Assembly: GCF_006517255.1 (NCBI RefSeq)
Contig: NZ_CP041185.1
Location: forward strand, 1,922,001-1,986,000
Source of the DNA: Janthinobacterium tructae
GTDB taxonomy: Bacteria; Pseudomonadota; Gammaproteobacteria; Burkholderiales; Burkholderiaceae_D
DNA: 64,000 bases
Reading direction: 5' to 3'
The position numbers and the translations under genes were made by a program. How positions within the stretch are numbered: the stretch's first letter is position 1; each line of letters starts with the position of its first letter. Positions 49,649 through 59,681 of the stretch are shown here, one piece after another. Below the pieces are notes generated by a model. That model was given only the letters and a program-made list of their open reading frames with translations. It ran no database searches and was not told where the DNA came from.

Positions 49649-51783
49649 ATGTCACCCGACCCTACGCTCGATACCAATTGCATCCTGCTCGCCGAAGCGG
49701 AAGGCACGACCTTGTTCAGCCATGCGCTGCTCGAGGCCGTCACGCGCCTGCCCCGTCCCGGCATCATCATCTTTGTGCACGGCGTCAATTCCGACGGTGA
49801 ATGGTATGAGCAGGCGGAACAAGGCCTGTGCGACGGCCTGAATGCGCGTCTGAAGCGCCGTGACGAGGACCTGGCAATCCCCGGCCCGGCTGCCGGGAAG
49901 ATGCAGGCTGCCACATACACACCTGAATTGACGGATGACGGTTTCCTCAACCCCAAGCGCAATGCCACCACCTTCCTGCAGGCGGACGACGCCAATTCGC
50001 CCGTGATCCGCTTCCGCTGGGGCTACAAGGCCAACGGCGAGGAATTGCAGGCATTCGGCGACGGCATCTATCTCAACGAAAAGAATTACTGGGGCGGCGG
50101 GCCGTTCGCCAACGGCTGCAGCGCCCTGCCCGATCTGTGGGGCCAGGGCTTGTCGGAGGAACTGTTCCTGTGGATGCATATCCAGCACATGAACCCGACG
50201 AATGACCGGCAAGTGTATGCCTGCCCGCCGCGCCCGTACTTCGTGTTTGCCGCCTGGCGCCTGGCGCGTCTCGTACAATCGATCAGGGCGTGCCAGCACG
50301 ACGCACCCGTCACCATCGTCTGCCATAGCCAGGGCAATATGGTGGCCATGGCGGCCGCCTTTCTCGGTGAAACGCTGGGAGCTTCCGCCGTGGCTGACTG
50401 TTACGTGCTGTGCAACCCGCCCTACAGTCTGCTCGATAGCAATTTCACGGAAAACTGGGTCAGCGGCCATCTGAAGGATGAGCATGGCAATACGGGCCGG
50501 CAAAAGTATGAAGCCCGTACCCAAACCTTGAAAGCGTTTTTCAACATCCTACGCAACCGTTCGGCCATGCAGCAGGATGCCGCCTTTGTCGACGAGTGCA
50601 GCGCCAATCGCAAGCCTGAACGCAAGGACAGCTACACGGCCGCGTTCGACCGCGCAGACTACGGCTTGCATGGCTCTACCTATGGCCGGGTCACCCTGTA
50701 TTTCAATCCGCACGATCAGGTGATTTCGGCCACCCCCGTGCAGGGCATAGGCTGGCGCGGCATGTCGGCGCAGGAAATTGCCGATACGGGCGGCGAAGGC
50801 GTCTTCACGCAACGCGTGTTTGCGCAAAACCACCTTGTCGGCCAGGAAAATGAAAAGGACTACGATATCTGGCAGCGCAATGGCCAGCCCTTGACGCCGG
50901 ACAGCCTTGATTTCTGGCACCCGCGTTCACTGGTCGCCGAGTACTCGATCGAAAAGGGTATGCGGGCCAGCAAAGGTATCGGGCGCAAGATACTGACCTT
51001 TTTGTTCGCGCCCATCGTCATCATTCTCGCCAAGACTGCCGGCACGCGCATCAACGCCCTGCCACCCAAGTCCTGGCGGCTGCCGATGAAGGCGCCCAAG
51101 CTGCCCGAGGCATTCCTGCCGCACTCGAAGCGCTTTGCCGACATCAGCGATCAGTTTGACGAAGGCTGCGATGCCCCGGCCGACTCCCTGCACAAGGACC
51201 GCGCCGCCGAAGCCGATGAGGCATATGCGCCTTACCGTCCTCAGGGCAAGGGCGATGCGCAAACCGAGGCGGCGCTGCGCTATGAACAGAACGGCATGCT
51301 GCGCATGCAGGCAAGGCGCGACGGCTTGGTCGAAAAAGGCAAGCCTGTGACGGCGGTGGACAAGCCGGAGGAGGCTAGCAAGGAATTCAATGCCTGGCGC
51401 AAGAACGAAATTCAGAACTACCTGACCGCCAACATCGACACCCACGCCACCGATCACTCAACCATCATGACCAATCCCGAGCATGCGCAAAGGCGTTGGC
51501 GTATGACGTGGCGGTGGGGGTGTGCACGATCAGGCAGGAGGCGTTGCGCAAATTAAGGGTTGCGGCGGATTGGAGGTTGTTAGAGCCTCTCAATGCCACC
51601 GATGATAGCGCCGAATTTTTTGAGTATTACGATAGCGGAGAATTCAAAAAAACATCTTTATACAAATGGGCTAACGCCAAAGACAGCCCTGCCAGAAAAC
51701 CGAAAAGCATCGTTGACGAGCGCCAGAATGCAAGGCCTGCCAACCCTTCAAGCGACTTTGCGCTGAGGACTGACGGTGCGTAA
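49649..51783 (+). pseudogene. Type VI secretion lipase effector Tle3-like (DUF3274), with a one-base frameshift
   Basis: Alpha/beta-hydrolase fold: IIIFVHGVNSDGEWYEQAE near 39-58 and the serine elbow TIVCHSQGNMVAMAAAF with S227, then a long insert and the C-terminal DUF3274 region (KGKPVTAVDKPEEASKEFNAW). Tle3 enzymes are phospholipases injected into rival cells. The frame breaks at an A-run (51489-51491): the first frame ends at 51556, but the next frame continues with family-typical LAYDVAVGVCTIRQEALRKL and a tail to 51783. One added A restores ~711 residues. The intact tail overlaps the next gene's start, so the lesion is recent or a sequencing error. ATG 49649, GGAG seven bases ahead. Confidence 0.8.
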
Positions 51784-53242
51784 ATTCATTGCCACGCCGC
51801 GCCAACGACTGGTCTGGGCGCTCACCACATTTCTCTTCGTCATTTTCCTGGCACTTTGGTCCATCTGGCCGGGCTATGCCGGCCACCAGCACGCCCATTC
51901 ACCTGGAGACCTCATGAAACAGTTCCTTGCGCTGCCCATGCTCGCTGCGTTCACCATGTTTGCGCTATTGACGGCATGCGCCGTGAAACCTGCGCAGAAA
52001 GAAGACGATCCCCCAATAAGCACGGCCCACGTTCCCTTCCGGGCACAAGTGGTGGGCCTGCAGTGGCTCAATCCCCTGCAGCGGCTCGACTATCCGACCG
52101 AGTGGCAGCTGCTATGGACGTTGGGGCTGGCCAAACCCAACAAGAATGACGATATGGTCAGGACGGATCCCAGGGGCTTCAGCACCTTGCAGGCCGTCGC
52201 CCCCATTGCCCATGATATCAATGGCAGGGAAACGTTCAAGGGTTACCACCATAAGTATTTACAAGAACTGATGAGCAATTTCCACGATATTTATTTTTCC
52301 AGCCCCACTTACTTCTACCACGTCTATCCCAAGGATCAAAAACAGAACTGGCGCGAACTGGCAGGCATCCGCGTCGAGTATGCCCTGCCTGAAGGTAAAT
52401 TCGATCCGGCAGAAGTTCATCAGACAATAAAAGATGAAATTATCAGCAACTTCGACATCGGCAACCCCCACTTCCCCACCCTCTGGACCCGCGCCACGCC
52501 ACCCGACGTGCGCATCACCCTGGGTGGTAACAATGCGGGCTTCGTCTCCCTGCAAGCCGCGCTGGCCTACCTGGAAGCGCATCCGCAGCAAACCGTGTGG
52601 GTCATGAACTGGGATGCGCCGAGCCGGCCAAAAACCATGCAGATCAATGAAAACCTGGTGCTGCTGGTGCTGGCCGGCCCCGACTACAAGACGGAGCGGG
52701 CGGCGCTGGCGTGGATAGGCTATCCGGCCACGAAAAACGTGGCGGACTTTGAACTGGCCAAGGACCAGCCGCCGCGCGCCGTGCAGGCGTGGCAGGCCGT
52801 ATTTGCCGAAGCGGCGCGCCAGGGTGGCAAGACGGAAGAAGACATCGGCTACGTCATCCACGACGCCAACAGGACGTTGCCCAGCTCCTCCGACCGGCTG
52901 GGACAGCTGGCGCAGGCGCTGACCCTGGAAGTGCCGGACTTCGACTTCCTGCCGCAGACCTTCAACACGCCGGCGCTGCTGGGCGAAATGGGTGCCGGCA
53001 CGGCGCTGACCAACGTGGCCCTGGGCATCGCCCATGCGAACCACGTCGGCAAGCCGGTGCTGGTGGCGGGCACCAGCGATCCTGCCAGCGTCATGGGCGT
53101 GCTGGTGTCGCCGCCGGCCACAGTGCGGCCCATCAGTCACGACAAACCGTGGTTCCGCGCGCGCGGCGAACACCATGCGTATTTGCCGTGGTGGGGCATC
53201 CGCCACGATGCGGCGGACGCTATGCAGGGTTATTCAGATTGA
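51776..53242 (+). CDS. DUF2875 protein, Tla3-like adaptor for the Tle3 effector
   Basis: 488 residues. In Pseudomonas aeruginosa the DUF2875 protein Tla3 binds Tle3 in the periplasm and hands it to the type VI spike. Family traits seen: VQGLQWLNPLQRLDYPTEWQLLW-like segment near 92-110, and SPPATVRPISHDKPWFRARGEHHAYLPWWG at the end. GTG 51776 with TGAGGA six bases ahead overlaps the restored end of the effector by 8 bases. It gives an N-terminal membrane segment (LVWALTTFLFVIFLALWSIW). An internal ATG 51914 (GGAGACCTC ahead) would give a lipoprotein signal ending LLTAC; both are plausible. Confidence 0.82.
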   Translation: MRKFIATPRQRLVWALTTFLFVIFLALWSIWPGYAGHQHAHSPGDLMKQFLALPMLAAFTMFALLTACAVKPAQKEDDPPISTAHVPFRAQVVGLQWLNPLQRLDYPTEWQLLWTLGLAKPNKNDDMVRTDPRGFSTLQAVAPIAHDINGRETFKGYHHKYLQELMSNFHDIYFSSPTYFYHVYPKDQKQNWRELAGIRVEYALPEGKFDPAEVHQTIKDEIISNFDIGNPHFPTLWTRATPPDVRITLGGNNAGFVSLQAALAYLEAHPQQTVWVMNWDAPSRPKTMQINENLVLLVLAGPDYKTERAALAWIGYPATKNVADFELAKDQPPRAVQAWQAVFAEAARQGGKTEEDIGYVIHDANRTLPSSSDRLGQLAQALTLEVPDFDFLPQTFNTPALLGEMGAGTALTNVALGIAHANHVGKPVLVAGTSDPASVMGVLVSPPATVRPISHDKPWFRARGEHHAYLPWWGIRHDAADAMQGYSD

Positions 53243-53364
53243 AGTCTGAAGGCACCGCTCCTCACATGGCGTCAAACGCAACAACATAATGCAAATGATG
53301 CGTCTTCCGCCATGCCAGATCCCTCAGTACCATGTGGTGACCCTATTCGAGGATCAGCCACGCC

Positions 53365-54810
53365 ATGCAACCACCGACAAAACCCGTACCGCCCGACCAG
53401 CAAGCCACCGAGACCGGTAGCATCACCACACCCGTGCGCGGCGCGCTTGCCAGCCTGTCCCTGGCGATGCTGCTGCCGGCGCTGGGCACCAGCATCGCCA
53501 ACGTGGGCTTGCCCGACATGGCCAGGGCCCTGCAGGCACCGTTCCAGGATGTGCAATGGATCGTGCTGGCGTATCTGCTGGCCATCACCGCCCTGATCGT
53601 CAGCGTGGGGCGGCTCGGCGACATGCTCGGCCGGCGCCGCCTGCTGCTGGCCGGTATCGCGCTGTTTGCCATTGCCTCCATCCTGTGCGCCCTGGCGCCC
53701 ACCTTGTGGCTGCTGGTTGCCCCGCGCGCCCTGCAGGGCCTGGGCGCTTCCGTCATGATGGCGCTGACCATGGCCTTTGTCGGCAGCACCGTGCCCAAGA
53801 CCAGGACGGGCAGCGCCATGGGCCTGCTCGGCACCATGTCGGCGGTGGGCACCACGCTCGGCCCCGCGCTGGGCGGCCTGCTGATCGCGCACTTCGGCTG
53901 GCAAGCCATTTTCCTCGTCAATGTGCCGCTGGCCGGCATGGCGCTGCTGTTGGCCTGGCGCTACCTGCCGGCGGACCAGCGCGGCGCACACGCCAAACGC
54001 CCCGTGTTCGACCACCGCGGCACCGTGCTGCTGGCGCTGACCCTGGGCGCGTATGCGCTGGCCATGACCCTGGGCCGCGGCCATTTCGGCGCGCGCAATG
54101 GGGCGCTGTTGCTGGCCGCCTGCGTCGGCGCCATCGTGTTCGTCCGGGTCGAACTGAAGGCGCCGGCGCCGCTGATACGCCTGACCATGCTGCGCGCACC
54201 CGTGCTCGGCGCCGGCTTGGCGACCAGCATGCTGGTCTCGACGGTCATGATGTCCACCCTGGTGGTCGGCCCCTTCTACCTGGCGCGCGGCCTCGGCCTG
54301 GGCGCCGCCGTCACCGGCATGGTGCTGGCGGCCGGGCCGCTGGTGGCGGCGTTCTGCGGCGTGCCGTCCGGCTGGCTCGTGGACCGCTACGGCGCACAGC
54401 GCATGGGCGGCGCGGGCCTGTGCGGCGCGGCCGGCGCCTGCCTGGCGCTGGCCCTGCTGCCAGCCAGCCTGGGTATTCCCGGCTATGTCGCCCCGATCAT
54501 GCTGCTCACGGCCAGCTACGCGCTGTTCCAGGCCGCCAACAATACCGCCGTGATGGGCGATATCGTTCCCGATCAGCGCGGCGTTATCTCGGGCATGCTC
54601 AATCTGTCGCGCAATCTGGGCCTCGTCACGGGCGCCTCCGTGATGGGCGCCGTCTTCGCTGCCGGCGCCGGCGATATCACCGGCGCCCAGCCAGCCGCCA
54701 TGATCGGCGGCATGCACGCCACCTTTGCCGTGGCCAGCGCGCTGATACTCGCCGCGCTGGCCATTTTCGTGCTCGGCCGCGCCCTGAGCAAGCCTGGAGA
54801 ACGCGCATGA
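53365..54810 (+). CDS. DHA2-family (EmrB/QacA) MFS drug transporter, 14 TM
   Basis: 481 residues, inner membrane, proton-driven export of lipophilic compounds. MLLPALGTSIANVGLPDMAR (motif D1), GRLGDMLGRRRLLLAGI (motif A) and GPALGGLLIAHFGWQAIFLVNVP (motif C and DHA2-typical continuation) are present. Fourteen hydrophobic segments can be traced. ATG 53365 follows a weak site. Convergent with a LysR regulator 72 bases away. Without an adjacent EmrA or outer-membrane partner it probably acts alone. Confidence 0.92.
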   Translation: MQPPTKPVPPDQQATETGSITTPVRGALASLSLAMLLPALGTSIANVGLPDMARALQAPFQDVQWIVLAYLLAITALIVSVGRLGDMLGRRRLLLAGIALFAIASILCALAPTLWLLVAPRALQGLGASVMMALTMAFVGSTVPKTRTGSAMGLLGTMSAVGTTLGPALGGLLIAHFGWQAIFLVNVPLAGMALLLAWRYLPADQRGAHAKRPVFDHRGTVLLALTLGAYALAMTLGRGHFGARNGALLLAACVGAIVFVRVELKAPAPLIRLTMLRAPVLGAGLATSMLVSTVMMSTLVVGPFYLARGLGLGAAVTGMVLAAGPLVAAFCGVPSGWLVDRYGAQRMGGAGLCGAAGACLALALLPASLGIPGYVAPIMLLTASYALFQAANNTAVMGDIVPDQRGVISGMLNLSRNLGLVTGASVMGAVFAAGAGDITGAQPAAMIGGMHATFAVASALILAALAIFVLGRALSKPGERA

Positions 54811-54882
54811 TGCGCGCCGTGCAATCGCGCTCCCGCCTGTCCCACTGGTGCTGCCGGTCCTGGCCTGCCGCTGCCGGCGGCA

Positions 54883-55788
54883 TCAGCCGACGTTGATCCG
54901 GGCCGCGCAGGCGTCGACCACGCAGCCGCGCAGCCAGCGGTGGGCCGGGTCGGCATCCATGCGCGGATGCCACATCAGCGACACGGTCAGATCGGGCATG
55001 CCTAGCGGCAGCGCAAAACTGAACATGCCGGCGCGCAGATTGCCCGTATGCCGTTCCGGCACGGTGGCGATCAGGTCGGAGCCGGCGGCCAGCGCCAGCG
55101 CCGCCGTAAAGCCACCGACGATGCTGGCGATCGTGCGCTGCAGTCCCAGGGCGGCCAGGGCGTCGTCCATCGGTCCCGTATCCTGGTCGCGCCGCGCCAC
55201 CAGCACGTGCTGGCCGGCCGCATAACGCTCGGCGCTGATCTCGCCTTGCGCCAGCGCATGGCCGCTGCGCACCACGCCCACGAAACGGTCGCTGAACAGC
55301 CTGCGCGTGCGCACTTCCGGGCTGGTGAGACTGCCGATCACGCCCGTTTCCAGGTCGATGCTGCCCTCGCGCAGCTGCACGCTTTCCCGGTCGACCTTTT
55401 GCACGAAACGCAGACGCACGCCAGGCGCTTGGGCGCCGATATGCGCGAGCAGCGCCGGGCCGAAATTTTCCACAAAGCCGTCGCTCGCACGCAGCGTAAA
55501 TGTTTGCGCCAGCTGGCGCGGATCCAGCTGCTCCGTCGGGCCCAGTACGGCCAGCACTTCGCCTAACAGGGGCCGCACTCTTGCGCGCAGCTCCAGCGCG
55601 CGCGGCGTGGGTACCAGTTCACGGCCGGCGCGCACCAGCAACGGATCGCCGGTCGTCTCGCGCAGGCGCGCCAGGGCGCGGCTCATGGCCGATGGACTCA
55701 GACGCAAGCGCCGCGCCGCGCGCGTGACGCTGCCTTCGGCCAGCAGAACATCGAGCGTGATTAACAGGTTCAGATCGGGTAGCGACAT
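54883..55788 (-). CDS. LysR-family transcriptional regulator
   Basis: 301 residues with MSLPDLNLLITLDVLLAEGS..AARRLRLSPSAMSRALARLRE, the winged-helix domain of the NodD/LinR-like LysR branch, and an effector domain with DRFVGVVRSGHALAQG. Typically these control a nearby transporter or hydrolase; here the neighbour in tail-to-tail position is the DHA2 transporter, and the M28 peptidase lies upstream in the same direction. The target is not determined. The sequence of the DNA-binding domain is intact. Confidence 0.9.
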   Translation of the reverse strand: MSLPDLNLLITLDVLLAEGSVTRAARRLRLSPSAMSRALARLRETTGDPLLVRAGRELVPTPRALELRARVRPLLGEVLAVLGPTEQLDPRQLAQTFTLRASDGFVENFGPALLAHIGAQAPGVRLRFVQKVDRESVQLREGSIDLETGVIGSLTSPEVRTRRLFSDRFVGVVRSGHALAQGEISAERYAAGQHVLVARRDQDTGPMDDALAALGLQRTIASIVGGFTAALALAAGSDLIATVPERHTGNLRAGMFSFALPLGMPDLTVSLMWHPRMDADPAHRWLRGCVVDACAARINVG

Positions 55789-55844
55789 GGTTTTTACCTT
55801 GGCATGCGTTGCTGGCGCCGAGTTGCTGGCGCCAGCAACGGCGC

Positions 55845-57305
55845 TTACTCGCCCTGCTCCGGCGCGCGCCCGATCTCGCCGTCGATATTGGCCAGGAACC
55901 AGGCCAGCGACGACATCAGCGCCACGTTGCGCTTGAGGTTATCCGGGTCGACCTTGTCCAGGGTGTCGGCCGGAGTGTGGTGGTAATGGAAATAGCTGTG
56001 GCTGTCGACCAGCGGCTCGAAGCTGGGCACGCCGCCCGTTTCCAGGCGGTGCAAGTCGCCCGTGCCCAGCGCGTCGCGGCGCGTGAACGCGTGCGCGCCC
56101 ATCGGCTGCAGGGCGGCCAGCAACGGCGCAAACAGTTTTTCCGCCTTCGGCCCCACGCTGGCCTTGATGCCGAACGGGCGGCCGGCGCCGCTGTCCATCT
56201 CGATGGCCGCATATTGTTTGCCGAGCGCCTGCTTGTGGGCCTCGAAATAGGCCTGGCCGCCACGGCCGCCATTTTCCTCGTTCATCCAGGCGATCACGCG
56301 GATGGTGCGGCGCGGACGGTAGTCGAGCTTTTTCAGGGTTTCCACCACGCCCATGGCCGCCACCACGCCGGCGCCGTCGTCGTGCGCGCCCGTCGCCAGG
56401 TCCCAGGAATCGAGGTGGCCCGAGACCACCACCACTTCGTCGGCCTTGTCCGTACCCGGCCAGTCGGCAATGACGTTGTAGCTGTCCGCCTCGGGCAGGT
56501 TTTGCGGCGTCAGGGTCAGGCGCATTTTCATCGGGCCGCGTGCGGCCAGGCGGCCGATCAGCAAGGCATCTTCCACGGTGACGGCGGCGGCGGGAATGCG
56601 TTTGTTGTCATCGAGGCCCGTGGCGCCCGCATGCGGGATGCGGAAGTTCGCGCCGCCCACCGAACGTACCAGCGCGGCGGCTGCGCCCAGGTCAGCCGCC
56701 GCCTTCGGACCATTGAAACGGAAGCGCGAACCCTGGCCGTAAGTCACACCGGCCAGACCACGCTCGGCCATCTCCTGGTCGAACGGCGTGTCGATCAGCA
56801 CGATGGCGCCCTTCACTTGCGCCGCGCGCGCCTTGAGTTCCTCAAAGCTTTTGACGATGATGAGGGGCGCCGTCAGGCCGGCGGCCGGCGTGGCGCCCGA
56901 ACCGCCCAGGGCGGTGAGCACCACGCGCTGCGATACGCCCTGCGGACGGCCCGCATAATCGACGATGTCCGCCGTTTCCACACCGCGCACCCAGTGCGGC
57001 ACTTTCACGGGCTGCAAGGTGACGGTGGCGCCCAGCTGGCGCATGGTGTCGGCCACCTGCTGCACGGCGGCGGCCGCGCCGGCGGAACCGGACAGGCGCG
57101 GGCCGATCAGATCCGTCATGTCGGCCAGACGGGCATACGCCCAGTCGCTGTGCAGCGCCGTGTCGCGCACCTGCGCCAGCGCTTGCGGCGCATTGCCTGG
57201 CGCGGCGGCAAAGGCGCCGGCGCTGACGGCGCAGCCGAGGGCAATGGCAATGGCGATGAACAAAGCGGAACGGCGCAGTGGCGCGCCAGTCAGGATGCTA
57301 TGCAT
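55845..57305 (-). CDS. M28-family zinc peptidase, carboxypeptidase Q-like
   Basis: 486 residues with a signal peptide (ALFIAIAIALGCAVSAGAFA). Periplasmic di-zinc exopeptidase. Metal ligands in order: SGHLDSWD (His), TGAHDDGAGV (bridging Asp), WMNEENGGRG (catalytic Glu-Glu), AIEMDSGAGR (Asp) and YFHYHHTPADT (His). A PA-like insert lies at about 150-230. Full length for the plasma glutamate carboxypeptidase type. It is 56 bases upstream of the LysR gene on the same strand; separate transcription is likely. Substrates would be small peptides. Confidence 0.92.
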   Translation of the reverse strand: MHSILTGAPLRRSALFIAIAIALGCAVSAGAFAAAPGNAPQALAQVRDTALHSDWAYARLADMTDLIGPRLSGSAGAAAAVQQVADTMRQLGATVTLQPVKVPHWVRGVETADIVDYAGRPQGVSQRVVLTALGGSGATPAAGLTAPLIIVKSFEELKARAAQVKGAIVLIDTPFDQEMAERGLAGVTYGQGSRFRFNGPKAAADLGAAAALVRSVGGANFRIPHAGATGLDDNKRIPAAAVTVEDALLIGRLAARGPMKMRLTLTPQNLPEADSYNVIADWPGTDKADEVVVVSGHLDSWDLATGAHDDGAGVVAAMGVVETLKKLDYRPRRTIRVIAWMNEENGGRGGQAYFEAHKQALGKQYAAIEMDSGAGRPFGIKASVGPKAEKLFAPLLAALQPMGAHAFTRRDALGTGDLHRLETGGVPSFEPLVDSHSYFHYHHTPADTLDKVDPDNLKRNVALMSSLAWFLANIDGEIGRAPEQGE

Positions 57306-57478
57306 GTAATGTCAATTCCAGTCAACAAGGTCGAAGCGGGTACGCCGTGGCCAGGGGCAAGGCGCGGCTTTCTACGATAGCGTATTTGTTCTGTCATTGC
57401 AGCAACTTTTACGGGATCGATTGCCTCTCCCCCCGGAGTCGATTACCATCAAGATCGTGATCGCTACCGGATACCGCC

Positions 57479-58009
57479 ATGCTCAAGGGAACCCTCTGTA
57501 CCGTCCGGCATTTGCAGGCCGCCGACCTGAATGCCTATATTTCCCTCGTCAACGACCTGCCCTCGCGCGGCGAGTTTTTCTCGATGCAATTCAAGTCGCC
57601 CGAGGCCATGCGGCGCGACTTCCTGCAATCGGGCTTTGTCACCGAAGACAGCGAATTGTTCCTCATCGAAGACAAAGCCCAGCACATCATCGGCACGATC
57701 ACGCACTTCAAGAGCCGCACGCCGGCCTCGCGCGAGATCGGTTACCGCCTGTTCGACCGGCAGCGGGACGGGCGCGGCTATATCAGCGAAGCGACGCGCC
57801 TGGTGGTCGATTACCTGTTCAACGCCTATACGTATCATCGGCTGGAGCTGCTGATGGACCCGCTGAACATCGGCTCCGAGCGCATCGCGCAAAAGAACGG
57901 CTTTACCGAGGAAGGCTTGATGCGCCAGGCGTTTTTTATCAATGGCGCGATGTGCGATGTCAAAATGTACAGCCTGCTGCGGCCCGAATGGCAGGCGCGC
58001 CTGCGCTGA
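57479..58009 (+). CDS. GNAT-family N-acetyltransferase, RimJ/RimL type
   Basis: 176 residues. Acetyl-CoA pyrophosphate-binding loop RLFDRQRDGRGYISEATRLV, preceded by ASREIGYRLF and followed by YHRLELLMDPLNIGSERIAQKNGFTEEG, the standard RimJ-like layout that acetylates protein N-termini or small amines. Cytoplasmic, single gene. The substrate is not predictable. ATG 57479 fits the family N-terminus (GTLCTVRHLQAADLNAY). The 173-base gap upstream of it shows nothing of note. Confidence 0.88.
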   Translation: MLKGTLCTVRHLQAADLNAYISLVNDLPSRGEFFSMQFKSPEAMRRDFLQSGFVTEDSELFLIEDKAQHIIGTITHFKSRTPASREIGYRLFDRQRDGRGYISEATRLVVDYLFNAYTYHRLELLMDPLNIGSERIAQKNGFTEEGLMRQAFFINGAMCDVKMYSLLRPEWQARLR

Positions 58010-58129
58010 CTTGTTACCATCGGGGCAGGAGTGTAAGAAGTTGTATTAGACGTGGAACAAGCTGGTGACAGCAGATATAGTCCAGTCCATGCAGATCATT
58101 GTGATCTCGCCGGAATGGAAGGAAATGCC

Positions 58130-58582
58130 ATGTTGAACAAGAAACTCCTGGGTGCGGTAATGGTAGCTGCGGTGGCTGTGTCTTCGGCCGCGGTCGCCGG
58201 TGACCGCGACTTCAATACCGTTGCAGGCGCCGTTGTCGGAGCGGCCATTGGCAACAGCACCGGCGGGCGCAATGGCGCGATCGTTGGTGGCGTGCTTGGC
58301 GCCGCCGTCGGCAACAGCATCAGCACGAATGACCGCTATTATGACCGTGGCGGCTATCGCGGCGGCTACCGCGAAACCTATTACGCGCCTGCGCCGCAAC
58401 CGGTGTACTATGCGCCGGCACCGCAGCCCGTGTATTACGCACCGCCACCACGCTATTACGGCCCACCGGCTGTCGTCTACGTGCAACCGGGCCGCGGCTA
58501 CTACCGCGACCATGACCGCCGCGACTACTATGACCGCGGCCACGGCCACGGTCACGGTCACGGCTGGGGCCATCGCCGCTAA
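58130..58582 (+). CDS. Glycine-zipper exported protein with Tyr/Pro repeats and His-rich tail
   Basis: 150 residues from ATG 58130 (GGAAGGAAATGCC ahead); the frame opens at 58052. Signal peptide KKLLGAVMVAAVAVSSAAVAG, then a glycine-zipper segment VAGAVVGAAIGNSTGGRNGA with a second half IVGGVLGAAVGNS that could insert in a membrane. A tyrosine/proline region follows with the tandem repeat APAPQPVYY, and the protein ends in (HG)4WGHRR, a possible metal-binding tail. Likely envelope-associated; function unknown. A strong intrinsic terminator follows. Confidence 0.8.
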   Translation: MLNKKLLGAVMVAAVAVSSAAVAGDRDFNTVAGAVVGAAIGNSTGGRNGAIVGGVLGAAVGNSISTNDRYYDRGGYRGGYRETYYAPAPQPVYYAPAPQPVYYAPPPRYYGPPAVVYVQPGRGYYRDHDRRDYYDRGHGHGHGHGWGHRR

Positions 58583-58609
58583 GCAGCACCCTGCACCCGC
58601 CCCCTCTAC

Positions 58610-58642
58610 AACCTGCGCCAGCCTGCTGCCGCAGGTTTTTTT
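58610..58642 (+). terminator. Intrinsic terminator after the glycine-zipper gene
   Basis: AACCTGCG (58610-58617) pairs with CGCAGGTT (58630-58637), followed by a T-run to 58642. It is 28 bases beyond the stop. Confidence 0.88.
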
Positions 58643-58730
58643 GTTAGATAAGCAAGGTATCGCCCCTGCACAATTTCGGCTAAGCTGTATCCTATGATCA
58701 ACATTGCTGGAAGCATGGACTGCTCAACCG

Positions 58731-59681
58731 ATGCATTTAATCAAAGACGCGCTTGACTTCGGCCCCTGGCTCGATGCCGCCGCCGGCAGCAGCGTGGGCG
58801 CCGGCTCCCTGCCACGGCGCGAAAACCAGGACAACTTCCTGCTGATCGATGCCAGCGGCCACGCCGTCTGCCTGTCGCGGCAGGCGCCATTCCACTGCCA
58901 GGTGCCAGGCTGGCCGCGCGGCCATGTGCGCGCAGCCGTGCTCGACGGCATGGGCGGCCACGGCCAGGGGCGCGAGGCGGCGGAAGCGGCCGTGCAAGGC
59001 TTGCTGGCCATGCCCGCCTGCCTCGACCCGGCCAGCCTGGCAGCCAGGCTCGACGCTCTGCATACGCGCTTGCAGGACGGTTTCGCCAGGAGCGCGCCCG
59101 CCCAGGCGCGACCGCCCGGCACCACGCTGACCTTGCTGGAAGTGCCACCCGGCGAAGCGCCGCTGCTGTATCACGTGGGCGATTCGCGCCTGTATGAACT
59201 TGCCGATGGCGTGGCCAGCGTCCTCACCGTCGACCACGTGCCGGCCACCGTGTACGCCATGCGCGGCGCGCTCGACGAAACGCACTGGCGCGCCGCCGTG
59301 CACGGCGAGCACCATCCGCAAATCTCACAGGCATTTATTTTAGGCAACGCCCTGAGTGACAGCTTGCAGCTCGACAAGCCCCTGCGCGGCCTCGATGCAT
59401 CCACCTTGCCGCCCTTCCTGGCGCATCTGGGCGACCGCCGCGTGCTGCGCGTGCGCCCCGGCGCCCACTATGTGCTGGCCAGCGACGGCTTCTGGGCCTG
59501 TGACGCTCCGCTGGCGCTCACGGCCCGCTGGCCCGCCTTGTGTGCCGGCAAGAGTGCAGCCCAGGCCGTCAGCGCCCTGTTCGACGACTTCCTCTCGCAT
59601 CCGCCAAAAGGCTTGCATAGCGACAACATTACCATGGTGGCGCTGCGCTTCGAGGCGGCGTTCAGCGCCCCAGGCGGCTAG
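58731..59681 (+). CDS. PP2C-type protein phosphatase
   Basis: 316 residues from ATG 58731 (the frame extends to a TTG at 58704). Mn/Mg-dependent Ser/Thr phosphatase. The metal-binding motifs are LPRRENQDNFLL, AVLDGMGGHGQGREAAEAA, LYHVGDSRLYEL, LASDGFWACDAPL and SDNITMVALRFE, in the correct order. Partner of Ser/Thr kinases and FHA readers; an FHA protein lies 0.7 kb downstream, and the only kinase in the window is at 30.8 kb. The last 20 bases overlap the convergent DUF2177 gene. Confidence 0.9.
   Translation: MHLIKDALDFGPWLDAAAGSSVGAGSLPRRENQDNFLLIDASGHAVCLSRQAPFHCQVPGWPRGHVRAAVLDGMGGHGQGREAAEAAVQGLLAMPACLDPASLAARLDALHTRLQDGFARSAPAQARPPGTTLTLLEVPPGEAPLLYHVGDSRLYELADGVASVLTVDHVPATVYAMRGALDETHWRAAVHGEHHPQISQAFILGNALSDSLQLDKPLRGLDASTLPPFLAHLGDRRVLRVRPGAHYVLASDGFWACDAPLALTARWPALCAGKSAAQAVSALFDDFLSHPPKGLHSDNITMVALRFEAAFSAPGG

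Noticed and set aside
54573..54973. Minus-strand frames between the DHA2 pump and the LysR gene
   Set aside because: They overlap both flanking genes and carry no family features.
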